A stretch of DNA of 64,000 nt, taken from positions 83,316 to 147,315 of the forward strand of contig JAENVS010000041.1 in the NCBI GenBank assembly GCA_016650445.1, written 5' to 3'. A program made the translations under genes and the position numbers. The notes under the pieces are model-generated. The model saw nothing but the letters and a program-made list of their open reading frames with translations. It was not told the DNA's origin and did not search any database. The first letter of the stretch is position 1. Each line of letters starts with the position of its first letter. Positions 42,503 through 51,388 of the stretch are shown here, piece by piece. Source of the DNA: Frankiaceae bacterium (GTDB lineage: Bacteria; Actinomycetota; Actinomycetes; Mycobacteriales; SCTD01).

Positions 42503-42518
42503 GTCCCGCGATCGGGAC
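42503..42518 (+). terminator. Hairpin closing the sulfotransferase operon
   Basis: GTCCCG (42503-42508), a CGAT tetraloop and CGGGAC (42513-42518) form a perfect 6-bp stem, 4 bases after the stop. No T tract follows. Confidence 0.5.
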
Positions 42519-42687
42519 GTGCCACAACCCGGGCCGGACGCATCCCAGCGGAGTCGAGTTGTCCACAGGAGGAGAACCGGCCCTACACGCCTCGCTGTCG
42601 AGACCGGCTCCGCACGCGGGTATCGGGATGACCCGGGTGTTCACTACTGGAGCGGCGGAGGGTCTGCTCGCAAAAGTTGGGAGACTC

Positions 42688-43089
42688 ATGAGCGCGACCG
42701 CGACAGAAGACGCCGTGCGGCGGCTCTACGTCGCCTACGCCGCCAACGACATCGGGACCCTTGACGGCCTGATCGCTGACGATGCCGTGGTACACGTTCC
42801 GGGAGGACACCCGCTTTCCGGGGAGCATCGGGGCAAGCAGTCTGTCTGGGCGTACTTCGGCAAGGTGGCTGAGGTGAGCCAAGGAAATGGCGGGTTCGAC
42901 CTGCATGGTGTCACTGCAGACGACCAAGGACATGGCGTCGCCCTGCTCACCGGAACCATCCGAAACTGGATTCGACCTGTTGTGCATGTCTGGCGAGTCC
43001 AGGATGGACGGCTCGCTGAGGTGTGGGAGGTCTACCTCGACCAAGAAGCCGAAGACCGCTTCTGGACCGGGGCCATCCCCGAGGGGTAG
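42688..43089 (+). CDS. SnoaL/NTF2-fold protein
   Basis: A 133-residue nuclear transport factor 2-like protein: AVRRLYVAYAANDIGTLDGLIADDAVVHVPGGHPLSGEHRG and HVWRVQDGRLAEVWEVYLDQ. GGGAG lies 5 bases before the ATG at 42688. Base composition here is visibly lower in GC than neighbours, and the 190-base gap before it (42499-42687) holds only the hairpin. Function unknown. Confidence 0.75.
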   Translation: MSATATEDAVRRLYVAYAANDIGTLDGLIADDAVVHVPGGHPLSGEHRGKQSVWAYFGKVAEVSQGNGGFDLHGVTADDQGHGVALLTGTIRNWIRPVVHVWRVQDGRLAEVWEVYLDQEAEDRFWTGAIPEG

Positions 43090-43172
43090 GTGCCGTTGTC
43101 CGCGCTTGAATTAAGCCTTACATGCAACAGAGCAGTCCCGAGGAACTGTCACGCCGCTTACGGGCACGGGAC

Positions 43173-43547
43173 TTACTTACTCCCCCAGATCTTCTCCTGC
43201 AAAGCGGTGTCGCCCGCACTCTGGAAACGCACGACCTTGCCGTCGCGGAAGGTCAGAACGTCGGCCTGGTCGGCCTCCTGGCCGTCGGCGGTCGTCCGGG
43301 TCAGCACGACCACGTGATCGCCGTCGGCGATGAAATGCTCAGGCTTGGTCTGGAAGGACTTACCGGCCAGTGCTACGAAGAACTTCGTGACCTCGTCCTT
43401 GCCGCGGTAGGTGCCGCTGATGCTGCTATTGCCGGGGACGATCCACTCAATGTCATCGGCCATGTTCTTCGTCGCGCCGCCTAGGTCGGCGTTGGCGAAC
43501 GCCTGGTACGCGGCCTGAGCGGATGCCTTGTTCTCGGATGCCGACAT
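43173..43547 (-). CDS. SnoaL/NTF2-fold protein
   Basis: 124 residues: AQAAYQAFANADLGGATKNMADDIEW, then SGTYRGKDEVTKFFVALAGK and DVLTFRDGKVVRFQSAGDT, the typical SnoaL_2 layout. AGGAGG is spaced 6 bases before the ATG at 43547, a strong RBS that fixes the start. It converges on the gene at 42688. The AT-richer patch continues through it. Function unknown. Confidence 0.78.
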   Translation of the reverse strand: MSASENKASAQAAYQAFANADLGGATKNMADDIEWIVPGNSSISGTYRGKDEVTKFFVALAGKSFQTKPEHFIADGDHVVVLTRTTADGQEADQADVLTFRDGKVVRFQSAGDTALQEKIWGSK

Positions 43548-43731
43548 CGATGTCCTCCTGGATTCGAACGTCCTGACGGACGCCAGCCGACCACGAGCAG
43601 CCCCGGATGTCACTACCTGCGATAGCTGACGTCGCCGCGGTCACCGACGCGCTCAAGCGCCGGCCAGAGGCACGTAGGTATGTGCCGTTGTCCGGTGACG
43701 AGCGTTTGCCTCCCGGGCATACCGTGCGCGG

Positions 43732-43905
43732 GTGACCTCACCGACCGGACGCCGCCCGCGCAACCTCTTCTTCTACGCAGCCGTGGTCTTCGCCCTCGGC
43801 ATTCTCTACTTCCTGTACCAGCGCAGCCTGCTGCTGGCGGTCGTCTCCGGCGCGCTCGCCGTCGGGTGCGTCTTCGCCGGCGCCCGATCCCAAGGCGGCA
43901 CCTGA
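43732..43905 (+). CDS. 57-residue two-helix membrane protein
   Basis: GTG at 43732 to TGA at 43903-43905. The product starts TSPTGRRPRN (basic, inside), then two hydrophobic segments, LFFYAAVVFALGILYFLY and LLLAVVSGALAVGCVFAG, then a short polar tail. Positive-inside bias and codon GC pattern support a real small membrane protein. No family recognised. It sits alone in the roughly 370-base gap between 43547 and 43918, whose remainder (43548-43731) shows nothing recognisable. Confidence 0.5.
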   Translation: MTSPTGRRPRNLFFYAAVVFALGILYFLYQRSLLLAVVSGALAVGCVFAGARSQGGT

Positions 43906-43917
43906 GAGCCAGTCCCG

Positions 43918-44208
43918 TCAGTCCGGGGCGTCGAGGACGTCCAGCGACACCTCGACGACGTCGCCGTCGTCGATGCCCTCCGCATCGCGGACGGCGCGCT
44001 TGACCGGCAGGACATAGCCGTCGGTAGCCGGGAAGATCGACGTCGTCCAGGTCATGGCGCCGATCGTCGCCCGCACCCGCACCGACCCGAAACCGCGCCC
44101 GCGCCCGACCCGTGCCTTCACGTCGTCGGTGAGATCCATCGGCATGGTCACGAAGTGCCAGGTGCCGCCCTTGTGCTGCCAGAGCTCGGTGGCGAAGCGG
44201 ACCTCCAT
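43918..44208 (-). CDS. DUF1905 protein
   Basis: 96 residues: FATELWQHKGGTWHFVTMPMDLTDDVKARVG, GFGSVRVRATIGAMTW, and GYVLPVKRAVRDAEGIDDGD, which is the beta-barrel signature of DUF1905. Function unknown. It lies 18 bases after the SnoaL gene at 44227 on the same strand, so it may be the last gene of the fadE34 operon. Confidence 0.75.
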   Translation of the reverse strand: MEVRFATELWQHKGGTWHFVTMPMDLTDDVKARVGRGRGFGSVRVRATIGAMTWTTSIFPATDGYVLPVKRAVRDAEGIDDGDVVEVSLDVLDAPD

Positions 44209-44226
44209 GACGGACCAGGCTAGAGC

Positions 44227-44649
44227 TCAGGCCCGGACGTCGAGCGACCAGCCACGATCCTCGTGCCGCTCCCGGATGCGCCACCCGTCGGGCGTGCGCA
44301 CGAGCACGTCGCGGTACCAGAGCCCGCAGAACAGCACCTGCCGCTCGTCGGTCACCACCATCGGGTTGAAGCAGATCGTCCGCACCCGCGCGGTGTCCCC
44401 GTCGATGTCGAACGTGCTGGTCGCGGTCAGGTGCTGGAAGTTGGCGAACGACGGCATGACCGAGGCGAGAAACGCCTTCTGCTCCGCCAGCGAGCCCGAG
44501 ATGCCGCCCATCTCGCTGTAGTCGATGAGCGCATCGTCGGTGAACAGCACATCGAGGTCGTCCCAGGCGCGACCGTCGATCGCGGCGCTGTAGCGCGCGA
44601 GCAGGTCGGTGATCTCCATCCGGTCCGAGATCTCCTGCAGCGAGAGCAC
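44227..44649 (-). CDS. SnoaL-like NTF2-fold protein in the fadE34 operon
   Basis: 140 residues from a GTG at 44649 that overlaps the preceding TAG stop (TAGTG). ISDRMEITDLLARYSAAIDG, then WDDLDVLFTDDALIDYSEMGG, and GLWYRDVLVRTPDGWRIRERHEDRGW define the SnoaL_4-type ring-hydroxylating-dioxygenase-beta/KSI-like group. Operon position behind fadE34 suggests a steroid-related ligand. No catalytic assignment is possible. Confidence 0.78.
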   Translation of the reverse strand: MLSLQEISDRMEITDLLARYSAAIDGRAWDDLDVLFTDDALIDYSEMGGISGSLAEQKAFLASVMPSFANFQHLTATSTFDIDGDTARVRTICFNPMVVTDERQVLFCGLWYRDVLVRTPDGWRIRERHEDRGWSLDVRA

Positions 44650-46382
44650 TAGCGCACCACTCGCCGTACGCCGACAGCCACGACGAGCACCAGGAGACCG
44701 AGCCCGGCCACGGCTGGGCCCGATCCGGTGGCGGGCAGCTGGTTCGGTGCAGGACGCGCCGCCGGCGGTGCGACCGCGCGCGGCGGTGCCGCCGAGGCCG
44801 CCTCGAGGTGGCCGGCGTACCCGCGGGTCTGGCCCTTCTGCGCAACGCAACGGGCATCGCCCGGCGCCGGTCCGCAGTCCTGGGTGTACGAGCCCCACGC
44901 GACGCCGCGGGAGTCGATCACCGCGCCGATGAAGTCGTTGCCGAACTCCTGGATGTCGAAGGGCGGCGGGAACGGCACCTGGTTGCCCAGCGGCCCGGGC
45001 AGCTGGAACGTGCCGCCGCCCTGCACCTGGTCGCCGTAGAGAAGCGGCCGGGTGACCGCGTTGACCTGCCCGCTGCTGAGCCGCGGGGACTGACCACGGG
45101 CAAGAGCGGCTGCCGCACCCGTCGTCGTCGTGATCCAGCCGTCCCAGGTGACGACACCGGGCTTGTGCCCGAGGTAGGCGACCGCAAGCTGGTCGCCGCG
45201 CACGTCCATCGCCCAGTGCAGCGACGCGGAGAGCCCCGGCGCGAGCAGGTCGACCGGCCGGCTCCACGTGCGACCGAGATCACGGGACACCCGCAGCATC
45301 AGCGCAACCCGCGCCTCGCGGGTCTCCTGCGAAACGAGGTACATCACGTTGCCGGTGCCGATGCGCAGGTCGGACAGACCGAGGTTGAGGCCCGGCTCGA
45401 CGGGCGGGAGCGGCAACGTGAGTGGTGCCCCGCTCGGGCTCTTCAGGATGGGGAAGGTGGCCGCCTCGTCGGTGCTGCGGGCGAGGTACGTCGCACCCCC
45501 GCAGGACACCATCAGGTACAGCGACCCGTCCGACGCCGGCTGCGGGTAGGACCCGTCGATCGCGGAGTAGTCCTCCCCCGCGGCGCCGCACTCGGAGTGC
45601 ACCGGCGGGGCACCACGCAGGACGACGCCCTGCTCCGTCCAGGTCGTCCCGCCGTCGAGGCTCGCGTAGCAGCTGCGCGAGCCGATGACGGGGCTGGTGA
45701 AGCCGACGTTGCTGTTGGCGCAGAAGTAGACGACGTTGGGGTAGCCGACGGGACGCGCTCCGCCCGCGGGCGGCGGCGCGGAGGTGAAGCGAGGGTTCTC
45801 CGGCAGGAAGACCGTGTCGATGGCCGAGTGGTGCCACGTCTTTCCGTCGTCCGGGCTCCACATGAGGTGCGCCGGACCCTCCTGCTCCGGACCGAGCTCC
45901 GGCGCGAACGGGATCGGTCCGTAGTCGGCGAAGAACAGCCGACCGGTGACCGGGTCGACGTAGTCGCCGTGGTCGGTCGGGTTCCAGGTGATGCCGAGCG
46001 GCTTGACGAGCTGCCAGGTGCGCCCGCCGTCCTTCGTGATCGCCTGCCCTGCCGGGCTGGCGTTGGACTGCGTGTCCTCACCGACCGGAACCGGCGCGGT
46101 GCCGGTGCCGAGAAAGCCCTGAGGCAGCACGGCCGGCGTGAAAACGACGGCGCCGGTCGGCGTCGCGACGAGATGCGACTCGGCGCCGGCATAGCCGGTG
46201 GAGCCACCACAGGCGACCAGGTCGGACGATGCTTTCGGTTGTGTGCCGCTCGGGAGGTGCGACACAACCGGCGGGAGACCGCTGCACGACGGTGGCGGGC
46301 TGGCCGGCGCCGGCGCGGCGGCAACGGTGAGGATCGCCGCGCTGCACAGCAGCAGCGCTCCCAGGGCCGGCAGCCGGCGCAC
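44649..46382 (-). CDS. Sortase-anchored beta-propeller surface protein in the fadE34 operon
   Basis: A 577-residue exported protein. Signal peptide RRLPALGALLLCSAAILTVAAAPAPA, Asp-box-like motifs (TKDGGRTW, SPDDGKTW, SLDGGTTW, SRDLGRTW), several cysteines, and a C-terminal LPATG plus helix VAGLGLLVLVVAVGV and basic VRRVVR. It is a paralogue of the protein at 18848. The GTG at 46382 overlaps the stop of the upstream F420-type gene (TAGTG), and the next gene is coupled the same way. So it is translated within the fadE34 operon and probably repressed by KstR. No sialidase catalytic residues are evident. No sortase gene is in the window. Confidence 0.8.
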   Translation of the reverse strand: MRRLPALGALLLCSAAILTVAAAPAPASPPPSCSGLPPVVSHLPSGTQPKASSDLVACGGSTGYAGAESHLVATPTGAVVFTPAVLPQGFLGTGTAPVPVGEDTQSNASPAGQAITKDGGRTWQLVKPLGITWNPTDHGDYVDPVTGRLFFADYGPIPFAPELGPEQEGPAHLMWSPDDGKTWHHSAIDTVFLPENPRFTSAPPPAGGARPVGYPNVVYFCANSNVGFTSPVIGSRSCYASLDGGTTWTEQGVVLRGAPPVHSECGAAGEDYSAIDGSYPQPASDGSLYLMVSCGGATYLARSTDEAATFPILKSPSGAPLTLPLPPVEPGLNLGLSDLRIGTGNVMYLVSQETREARVALMLRVSRDLGRTWSRPVDLLAPGLSASLHWAMDVRGDQLAVAYLGHKPGVVTWDGWITTTTGAAAALARGQSPRLSSGQVNAVTRPLLYGDQVQGGGTFQLPGPLGNQVPFPPPFDIQEFGNDFIGAVIDSRGVAWGSYTQDCGPAPGDARCVAQKGQTRGYAGHLEAASAAPPRAVAPPAARPAPNQLPATGSGPAVAGLGLLVLVVAVGVRRVVR

Positions 46383-47398
46383 TACGTCAGATCCGCGAGC
46401 TGCCGAAGGACGGCGGGGTCCTCGACGCCGCCGACAAGCAGCGTCGTCACCGGTCCCGACCGCCACAGCTCGAGCCGCTCCGCGATGCGCTCGACCGGGC
46501 CGCACAGCGCGATGCCGTCGCAGAGCTCGTCAGGCACAGCCTTCACGGCGCCCTCGCGGTCGCCCTCGAGGAAGAGCTCCTGGACGTGCGCCGCCTCCTC
46601 GCCGAAGCCCATCCGGCTGACGACGTCGAGGTGGAAGTTCTTGCCCTTGGCGCCCATGCCGCCGATGTAGAAGCCGAGGTGCCACTTGACGACGTCGAGG
46701 GCGGCTTGGACGTCGTCGTTGACGACGACGGTGACCGGGCAGGCGATCTCGAACCCCGGCTTGGCCGCGGCCAGCGCGTCGGCGTACATCGCCGGCCCGC
46801 GCTCGGCGTGGAAGAAGATCGGCAGCCAGCCGTCGGCGATCTCAGCGGAGAGCTCGACGTTCTTCGGACCCTCGGCACCGAGGTAGACCGGGATGTCCGG
46901 GCGCAGCGGGTGGCAGTTGGCCTTGAGCGGCTTCCCGAGGCCGGTCCCGCCGGGATAGGGCAGCGGGTAGTGCTCGCCGTCGTTGGTCACCGGCCCTTCG
47001 CGGCGCCACACGTCACGCAGGATCTGGATGTACTCCCGCGTGCGCGCCAGCGGTTTCGGGAACGGTACGCCGTACCAGCCCTCGACGACCTGCGGCCCAC
47101 TTACGCCGAGGCCGAGGATCATCCGGCCGCCGGAGAGGCGATCGAGGGTCAGAGCCGTCATGGCCGTCGCGACCGGCGTGCGGGCGGAGATCTGGCACAG
47201 GCCGGTGCCGAGCTTGATGCGCGACGTGCGCGAGCCGATCCAGGCGAGCGGTGTGAAGACATCGGAGCCGTAGGACTCCGCGGTCCAGACCGAGTCGAAC
47301 CCGGCGTCCTCGGCGGCCAGCACGAGCGGCAGCTGGTCGCCCGGACCGGCGCCGACCCAGTAGCCCAGCATCAGGCCGAGCTTGAGGTCAGCGGTCAT
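46382..47398 (-). CDS. LLM-class F420-dependent oxidoreductase, Rv3520c-like
   Basis: A 338-residue luciferase-like monooxygenase-fold protein: [52 protein letters not shown] and [22 protein letters not shown], closely similar to mycobacterial Rv3520c, a member of the KstR-regulated set as I recall. Substrate unknown; a steroid is inferred from the operon. Its ATG lies 11 bases inside the end of fadE34. Distinct from the shorter F420-type gene at 36479. Confidence 0.85.
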   Translation of the reverse strand: MTADLKLGLMLGYWVGAGPGDQLPLVLAAEDAGFDSVWTAESYGSDVFTPLAWIGSRTSRIKLGTGLCQISARTPVATAMTALTLDRLSGGRMILGLGVSGPQVVEGWYGVPFPKPLARTREYIQILRDVWRREGPVTNDGEHYPLPYPGGTGLGKPLKANCHPLRPDIPVYLGAEGPKNVELSAEIADGWLPIFFHAERGPAMYADALAAAKPGFEIACPVTVVVNDDVQAALDVVKWHLGFYIGGMGAKGKNFHLDVVSRMGFGEEAAHVQELFLEGDREGAVKAVPDELCDGIALCGPVERIAERLELWRSGPVTTLLVGGVEDPAVLRQLADLT

Positions 47399-49556
47399 CG
47401 CGTGGCAATCCGAGGATGCGCTCGCCGATGACGTTGCGCAGCACCTCGCTGGTGCCGCCGGCGATCGTCAGGCACCGCGTGTTGAGCATCGTGTGCCCGA
47501 GCTGACCGGCCCGGCCCTCAGCCGTCACGCCCTCGGCACCGAGCAGCTCGAAGCGCAGCTCGGCGGCGTCCTGCTGGTGCTTCATCCCGACGAGCTTGCG
47601 CACGCTGCTGGCAGCACCCGGCTCGGCACCGGACAGCTGCCGCAGCGTCGTGCGGAACGCCAGCAGCGCCTGCCCCTGCGCCTCGCAGACGAGATGCCCG
47701 ACCCGGTCGCGGAGCACGCCGTCGAGCGCGGGCAGCGCGGCGACGTCGGACAGCACGTCCTCGACGCCACGACCGAACGGCGACCCGGCGCTCATGGCGA
47801 CCCGCTCGTTGGCCAGCGTCGTCCGCGCGAGCTTCCAGCCGTGACCGACCTCGCCGACGACACCGTTGTCCGGCACGAACACGTCGTCGAGGAAGACCTC
47901 GTTGAACGCCGCCCGGCCGGTGAGCTCACGCAGCGGGCGTACGTCGACACCCGGCGTCGTCATGTCGAGCAGGAAGTAGGTGATGCCCTTGTGCCGGTCG
48001 GGTCCCTTGCCGGTGCCGTCGGTGCGAGCCAGCAGGATGGCCCAGTCGGCGACGTCGGCCATGCTCGTCCAGACCTTCTGGCCGTTGATGCGCCAGCCGC
48101 CCTCGACCCGCTCGGCCCGGGTCTGCAGGCTGGCGAGGTCGGATCCCGCACCCGGCTCGCTGAACATCTGGCACCAGACGATCTCGCCGCGCAGCGTCTG
48201 CGCCACGAACCGCTGCTGCTGCTCCGGCGTGCCGTGCGCGACGAGCGTCGGGGCGGCCCATGCACCCACGACGAGGTCACGCCGCTTGATCCCGGCGGCC
48301 GCGAACTCCTGGTCGATGACGAGCTGCTCGATCGCGGTCGCGTCGCGTCCCCATGGCTTCGGCCAGTGCGGCATGCGGTAGCCGGCGTCCGCGATGGCCG
48401 CGTCGTCGGGCTTGGTCGCGAGGAACGTGCGGACCTCCTCGCGCACCCCTTCGGTGTCGCCCAGGTCGAGCTCGAGCCGGCGGCGCGCACCCGCGAGCGC
48501 CAGGTCCGCGACGCGTCCGCGCCAGGTCGACGGGTCGCCGACCAGGGCGCGCAGCGACAGCGCCCGCTTCAGGACGACGTGCGCGTCGTGCTCCCACGTG
48601 TAGCCGATGCCGCCGAGCACCTGGATGCAGCCCTTGGCGCTCTCGACCGCGGCCTCGACACACACGGCGACGGCGACGGATGCGGCGAGGTCGCGCTCCG
48701 GACCCGGGGGGTCGTCGATCGCGCGGGCGGCGTCCCACGCCGTTGCCCTGGCCTGCTCGGCGCGCACCAGCATGTCGGCGCACAGGTGCTTGACGGCCTG
48801 GAAGGCACCGATCGGCTTGCCGAACTGCTCACGCGTCTTCGCGTACGCCGTCGCTGTGTCGAGCGCCCACCCCGCCAACCCGGCGGCCTCGGCCGCGACG
48901 AGCACGCCGGTCAGGACGGTGACCTCGTGCAGCGCCAAGCCGGGCAGCAGTCGCGCCGACGGCACGACCAGGGCGTCGAGGGTGATCTCGGCCGGCCGGC
49001 GCGTGCCGTCGAGCCCGCTCAGCCCGGTGACCGCGGCCTGCGCGGCGTCGACGACGAACCACACCTCGCCGTCGCCGTCCTGCGCGCCGAGCAGCAGCAC
49101 GTCGGCCAACGCCCCGCCGAGGACCGGCCGCACGGCACCGGTGACGCTGACCCCGTCGGCCACGGCCGTCGCGATCAGGGAGCCCAGCCCGAGTGCCACT
49201 GCCCCGGTCGTGGTGCCGTCGGTCAGCCCGGGCAGCAGATCCTTCGCCGTCGTACCGCCTGCCTTGGACAGCAGCAGCGAGGCGAAGACCGTCGGAAGCG
49301 AAGGCCCATGGGCGAGGGCGCGGCCGAGCTCCTCGACCGAGATCGCCAGCTCGACGCCGCCGGCTCCGGACCCGCCCGACTCCTCAGCGACGTGCAGCCC
49401 CAGAAGCCCCTGCCGGCCGAGGTCGGCGAACCACTCCGGCCGCGACTCCTCGGCCTCCAGCGCTGCCCGCGCGCTGTCGCGCAGACCGGCCCGCTGGGAC
49501 CAGCCACGGACGGCGTCGGCCAGGGCTTCGTGCTCCTCGCTGACGCCGATGGCCAT
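47388..49556 (-). CDS. fadE34: Fused two-domain acyl-CoA dehydrogenase FadE34
   Basis: A 722-residue natural fusion of two acyl-CoA dehydrogenase units. The N-terminal half (about 1-345) contains [23 protein letters not shown] and is the degenerate partner-like unit. The C-terminal half (about 370-722) is catalytic, with [33 protein letters not shown], a glutamate in LANERVAMS as the likely base, and [23 protein letters not shown]. This is the FadE34 (ChsE3) layout, and fadE34 lies divergent from kstR in Mycobacterium as here. It dehydrogenates steroid side-chain CoA-thioesters. Two KstR-type sites lie in its promoter. Confidence 0.88.
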   Translation of the reverse strand: MAIGVSEEHEALADAVRGWSQRAGLRDSARAALEAEESRPEWFADLGRQGLLGLHVAEESGGSGAGGVELAISVEELGRALAHGPSLPTVFASLLLSKAGGTTAKDLLPGLTDGTTTGAVALGLGSLIATAVADGVSVTGAVRPVLGGALADVLLLGAQDGDGEVWFVVDAAQAAVTGLSGLDGTRRPAEITLDALVVPSARLLPGLALHEVTVLTGVLVAAEAAGLAGWALDTATAYAKTREQFGKPIGAFQAVKHLCADMLVRAEQARATAWDAARAIDDPPGPERDLAASVAVAVCVEAAVESAKGCIQVLGGIGYTWEHDAHVVLKRALSLRALVGDPSTWRGRVADLALAGARRRLELDLGDTEGVREEVRTFLATKPDDAAIADAGYRMPHWPKPWGRDATAIEQLVIDQEFAAAGIKRRDLVVGAWAAPTLVAHGTPEQQQRFVAQTLRGEIVWCQMFSEPGAGSDLASLQTRAERVEGGWRINGQKVWTSMADVADWAILLARTDGTGKGPDRHKGITYFLLDMTTPGVDVRPLRELTGRAAFNEVFLDDVFVPDNGVVGEVGHGWKLARTTLANERVAMSAGSPFGRGVEDVLSDVAALPALDGVLRDRVGHLVCEAQGQALLAFRTTLRQLSGAEPGAASSVRKLVGMKHQQDAAELRFELLGAEGVTAEGRAGQLGHTMLNTRCLTIAGGTSEVLRNVIGERILGLPRDDR

Positions 49557-49589
49557 GGCCGTTGCCTCCTGCCCGATGTGGGCGGATAC

Positions 49590-49603
49590 TAGAACACGTT
49601 CTC
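49590..49603. promoter_or_regulatory. KstR operator, fadE34-proximal
   Basis: TAGAACACGTTCTC matches the KstR consensus except for the last base (C for A). It lies 33 bases upstream of the fadE34 ATG. Confidence 0.85.
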
Positions 49604-49659
49604 ATCCCGAGACCAGTCCGGCGACGCTCAGAGTCGGGGCATGTCCGGCGCGTTTTGGG

Positions 49660-49673
49660 TAGAACCGGTGCTA
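49660..49673. promoter_or_regulatory. Imperfect KstR operator, kstR-proximal
   Basis: TAGAACCGGTGCTA matches the consensus except GTG for GTT in the right arm. It is 47 bases upstream of the kstR GTG and is the probable autoregulatory site. The weaker arm could permit basal repressor synthesis. Confidence 0.7.
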
Positions 49674-49720
49674 GTTTCCGGCCCGGAGCTCGGGTGAGCG
49701 CGGCGAGAGGCGGCAGGTAC

Positions 49721-50344
49721 GTGGCGACACCGGCAGGCGCACCGAGCAACGAGCTGAGCGCGTCGCTGGCCACGGAGCCGGAGACGTCGGCGCAGCGGGC
49801 CCGGCGGGCGCGGATCATCCAGGCCACCCTCGCCCTCGCCAGTCGAGGCGGCTACGAAGCCGTGCAGATGCGCGAGGTCGCCGAGCGGTCCGAGGTCGCC
49901 CTGGGGACGCTCTACCGCTACTTCCCGTCCAAGGTGCACCTGCTCGTCTCGGCCATGGCGCACGAGCTCGAGCGGATGCGGCTGCGACTGCAGCGCAAGG
50001 CGATCCCCGGCGAGACCCGGCAGGAGCGCGTCTCCTACGTCCTGGAGCGCTCCACGCACTCCCTGCAGCGCGATCCCAACCTGACCGAGGCGCTCGTGCG
50101 CGCGATGATGGCCGCCGACGCGACCGTCGCCGAGGAGGTCACCGGCGTGCGCAACCAGATGGCCGACCTGATCATCCAGGCCATGCGCAACGGGCGGCCG
50201 GCAACCGCGGAGGACGTCGCGTACGCCGGCATCCTGCAGGACGTGTGGTTCGCCCGGCAGATCGCCTGGCTCGGCGGCCGGGTCAGCAGCGAGGAGATCT
50301 GGGACGACATCGAGCAGGCGATCGCCCTCGTGCTGCGCGACTGA
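49721..50344 (+). CDS. kstR: TetR-family repressor KstR, master regulator of steroid catabolism
   Basis: A 207-residue TetR protein. HTH region ARIIQATLALASRGGYEAVQMREVAERSEV then GTLYRYFPSKVHLLVSAM is very close to KstR (Rv3574). The ligand domain has LQRDPNLTEALVRAMMAADA and DVWFARQIAWLGGR. KstR binds 3-oxocholestenoyl-CoA-type ligands and represses via TnnAACnnGTTnnA sites, eight or nine of which are in this window. GTG at 49721 or, in frame, at 49694; the shorter is given. It is divergent from fadE34, the mycobacterial arrangement. A hairpin overlaps its stop. Confidence 0.94.
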   Translation: MATPAGAPSNELSASLATEPETSAQRARRARIIQATLALASRGGYEAVQMREVAERSEVALGTLYRYFPSKVHLLVSAMAHELERMRLRLQRKAIPGETRQERVSYVLERSTHSLQRDPNLTEALVRAMMAADATVAEEVTGVRNQMADLIIQAMRNGRPATAEDVAYAGILQDVWFARQIAWLGGRVSSEEIWDDIEQAIALVLRD

Positions 50345-50362
50345 CCACGGACACCGCGGTCA
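50342..50362. terminator. Bidirectional hairpin between kstR and a convergent gene
   Basis: TGACC-a-CGG (50342-50350), loop aca, CCG-c-GGTCA (50354-50362): eight pairs with one A-C mismatch. It contains the stop codons of both kstR and the gene at 50360. Confidence 0.55.
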
Positions 50363-51316
50363 GTGGATGATCGTGAGCCGCTGGTTGCTGTGGCCGCGCC
50401 CGTTGTTGAGGTTGTCGCTGGTGCGGACCACGAAGTAGAACCGGCCGTCACCGGTGAAGGTGCGATCGATCCGCCAGGTGTTGTTGGCACCGGTCTTCGC
50501 CTGCGAGGTGATGATCGCCTTGCACGCCCCGTCGGTCTTGACGGTGGTGTCGGACTCGGCCGTCGGCACGCAGTACTGGTCGAGGTTCGGGCCTGAGGCG
50601 TAGCGGTACAGGGTGATGAGCTGACCCGCACGGCGCGGCAGGTTGGTGCCCTGGAAGTGGTACTTGCGGACACCGTCGCGGTACGCCGACAGGCTCAGGC
50701 TCGTGTGCACGGTGAGGACCGTCGACGGGCTGTCGGACGGCCCCGTCGTGCCGCTGCCGCTCGCGTAGTGCGCGTACAGCCGGGTGTTGGTCCCGGGCTT
50801 GAGGTCCCAGGAGATGCGGCCATTCGGATCCGTCGTACCGCTGCGGACCTTCGTGTACGTCGTGCTCGGCCGGCTGTAGGCATACAGGTCGACCGTCGAG
50901 TTGGAGCTGCCCGTCACGACAGCCGTCGAGGTCTGGGTCGGGACGATGTCCTTGGGCCGGACTGACAGCGTCAGACGGACGCAGGCGGGCCCGGGCGACG
51001 AGGTCGCGGTCGGCGACGTCGTCGCGGTCGGGGTGGCGGAGGGAGACGGGGACCCGCCGCCGGGGAGCGGGAGGGGGATCGGGAGGCCGCCGCCGCCACT
51101 CGGCGACGGGCTCGTCGTGGCCGTCGCGGTGGCGGAGGAGGTCGCGGTCGGGCTCGACGTCGCACTCGGGGCCGTGCAGGGGGGGTCACTCGGCGCGAGC
51201 AACGGCAGCGCCAACACCTGCGGTCCGGCGAAGGCGGGGGCCGGCAGCAGACCGCTGGCCACCAGCGCGCAGGCGCCGGCGACGACGCCGACGCGGATTC
51301 GGGTGACGCGCTTCAT
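50360..51316 (-). CDS. Secreted protein with Ser/Thr/Pro linker and Ig-like C-terminal region
   Basis: A 318-residue exported protein. Signal peptide MKRVTRIRVGVVAGACALVA, cleavage after PAFA. Residues about 45-110 are a low-complexity Ser/Thr/Pro/Gly linker. The rest looks beta-rich (VRLTLSVRPKDIVPTQTSTAVVTG, WDLKPGTNTRLYAHYASGSGTTG, RRAGQLITLYRYASG), like an Ig/FN3-type adhesive domain, with two cysteines. No enzymatic motif. It follows the liv operon on the same strand, but with weaker linkage (532 bases from the substrate-binding protein gene, with one ORF between). Confidence 0.6.
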   Translation of the reverse strand: MKRVTRIRVGVVAGACALVASGLLPAPAFAGPQVLALPLLAPSDPPCTAPSATSSPTATSSATATATTSPSPSGGGGLPIPLPLPGGGSPSPSATPTATTSPTATSSPGPACVRLTLSVRPKDIVPTQTSTAVVTGSSNSTVDLYAYSRPSTTYTKVRSGTTDPNGRISWDLKPGTNTRLYAHYASGSGTTGPSDSPSTVLTVHTSLSLSAYRDGVRKYHFQGTNLPRRAGQLITLYRYASGPNLDQYCVPTAESDTTVKTDGACKAIITSQAKTGANNTWRIDRTFTGDGRFYFVVRTSDNLNNGRGHSNQRLTIIH

Positions 51317-51388
51317 GTGGCTCCTTGCCGCTCGGCGTCTTCGCTCAACGCCCTGCCCGGAATGTCCGGACCCAACCCTAGGCCACCG

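Noticed and set aside
43555..43580. TTCGAA-containing stretch resembling a tRNA T-arm on the minus strand
   Set aside because: The flanking 5-base arms do not pair and no acceptor, D or anticodon arm can be drawn.
47382..49592. 736-codon plus-strand open frame
   Set aside because: Antisense shadow of fadE34 with low-complexity composition and no recognisable domain.
50975..51190. Repetitive GTCGCGGTC-like stretch as a possible repeat array
   Set aside because: It encodes the Ser/Thr/Pro linker of the secreted protein; a coding low-complexity region.
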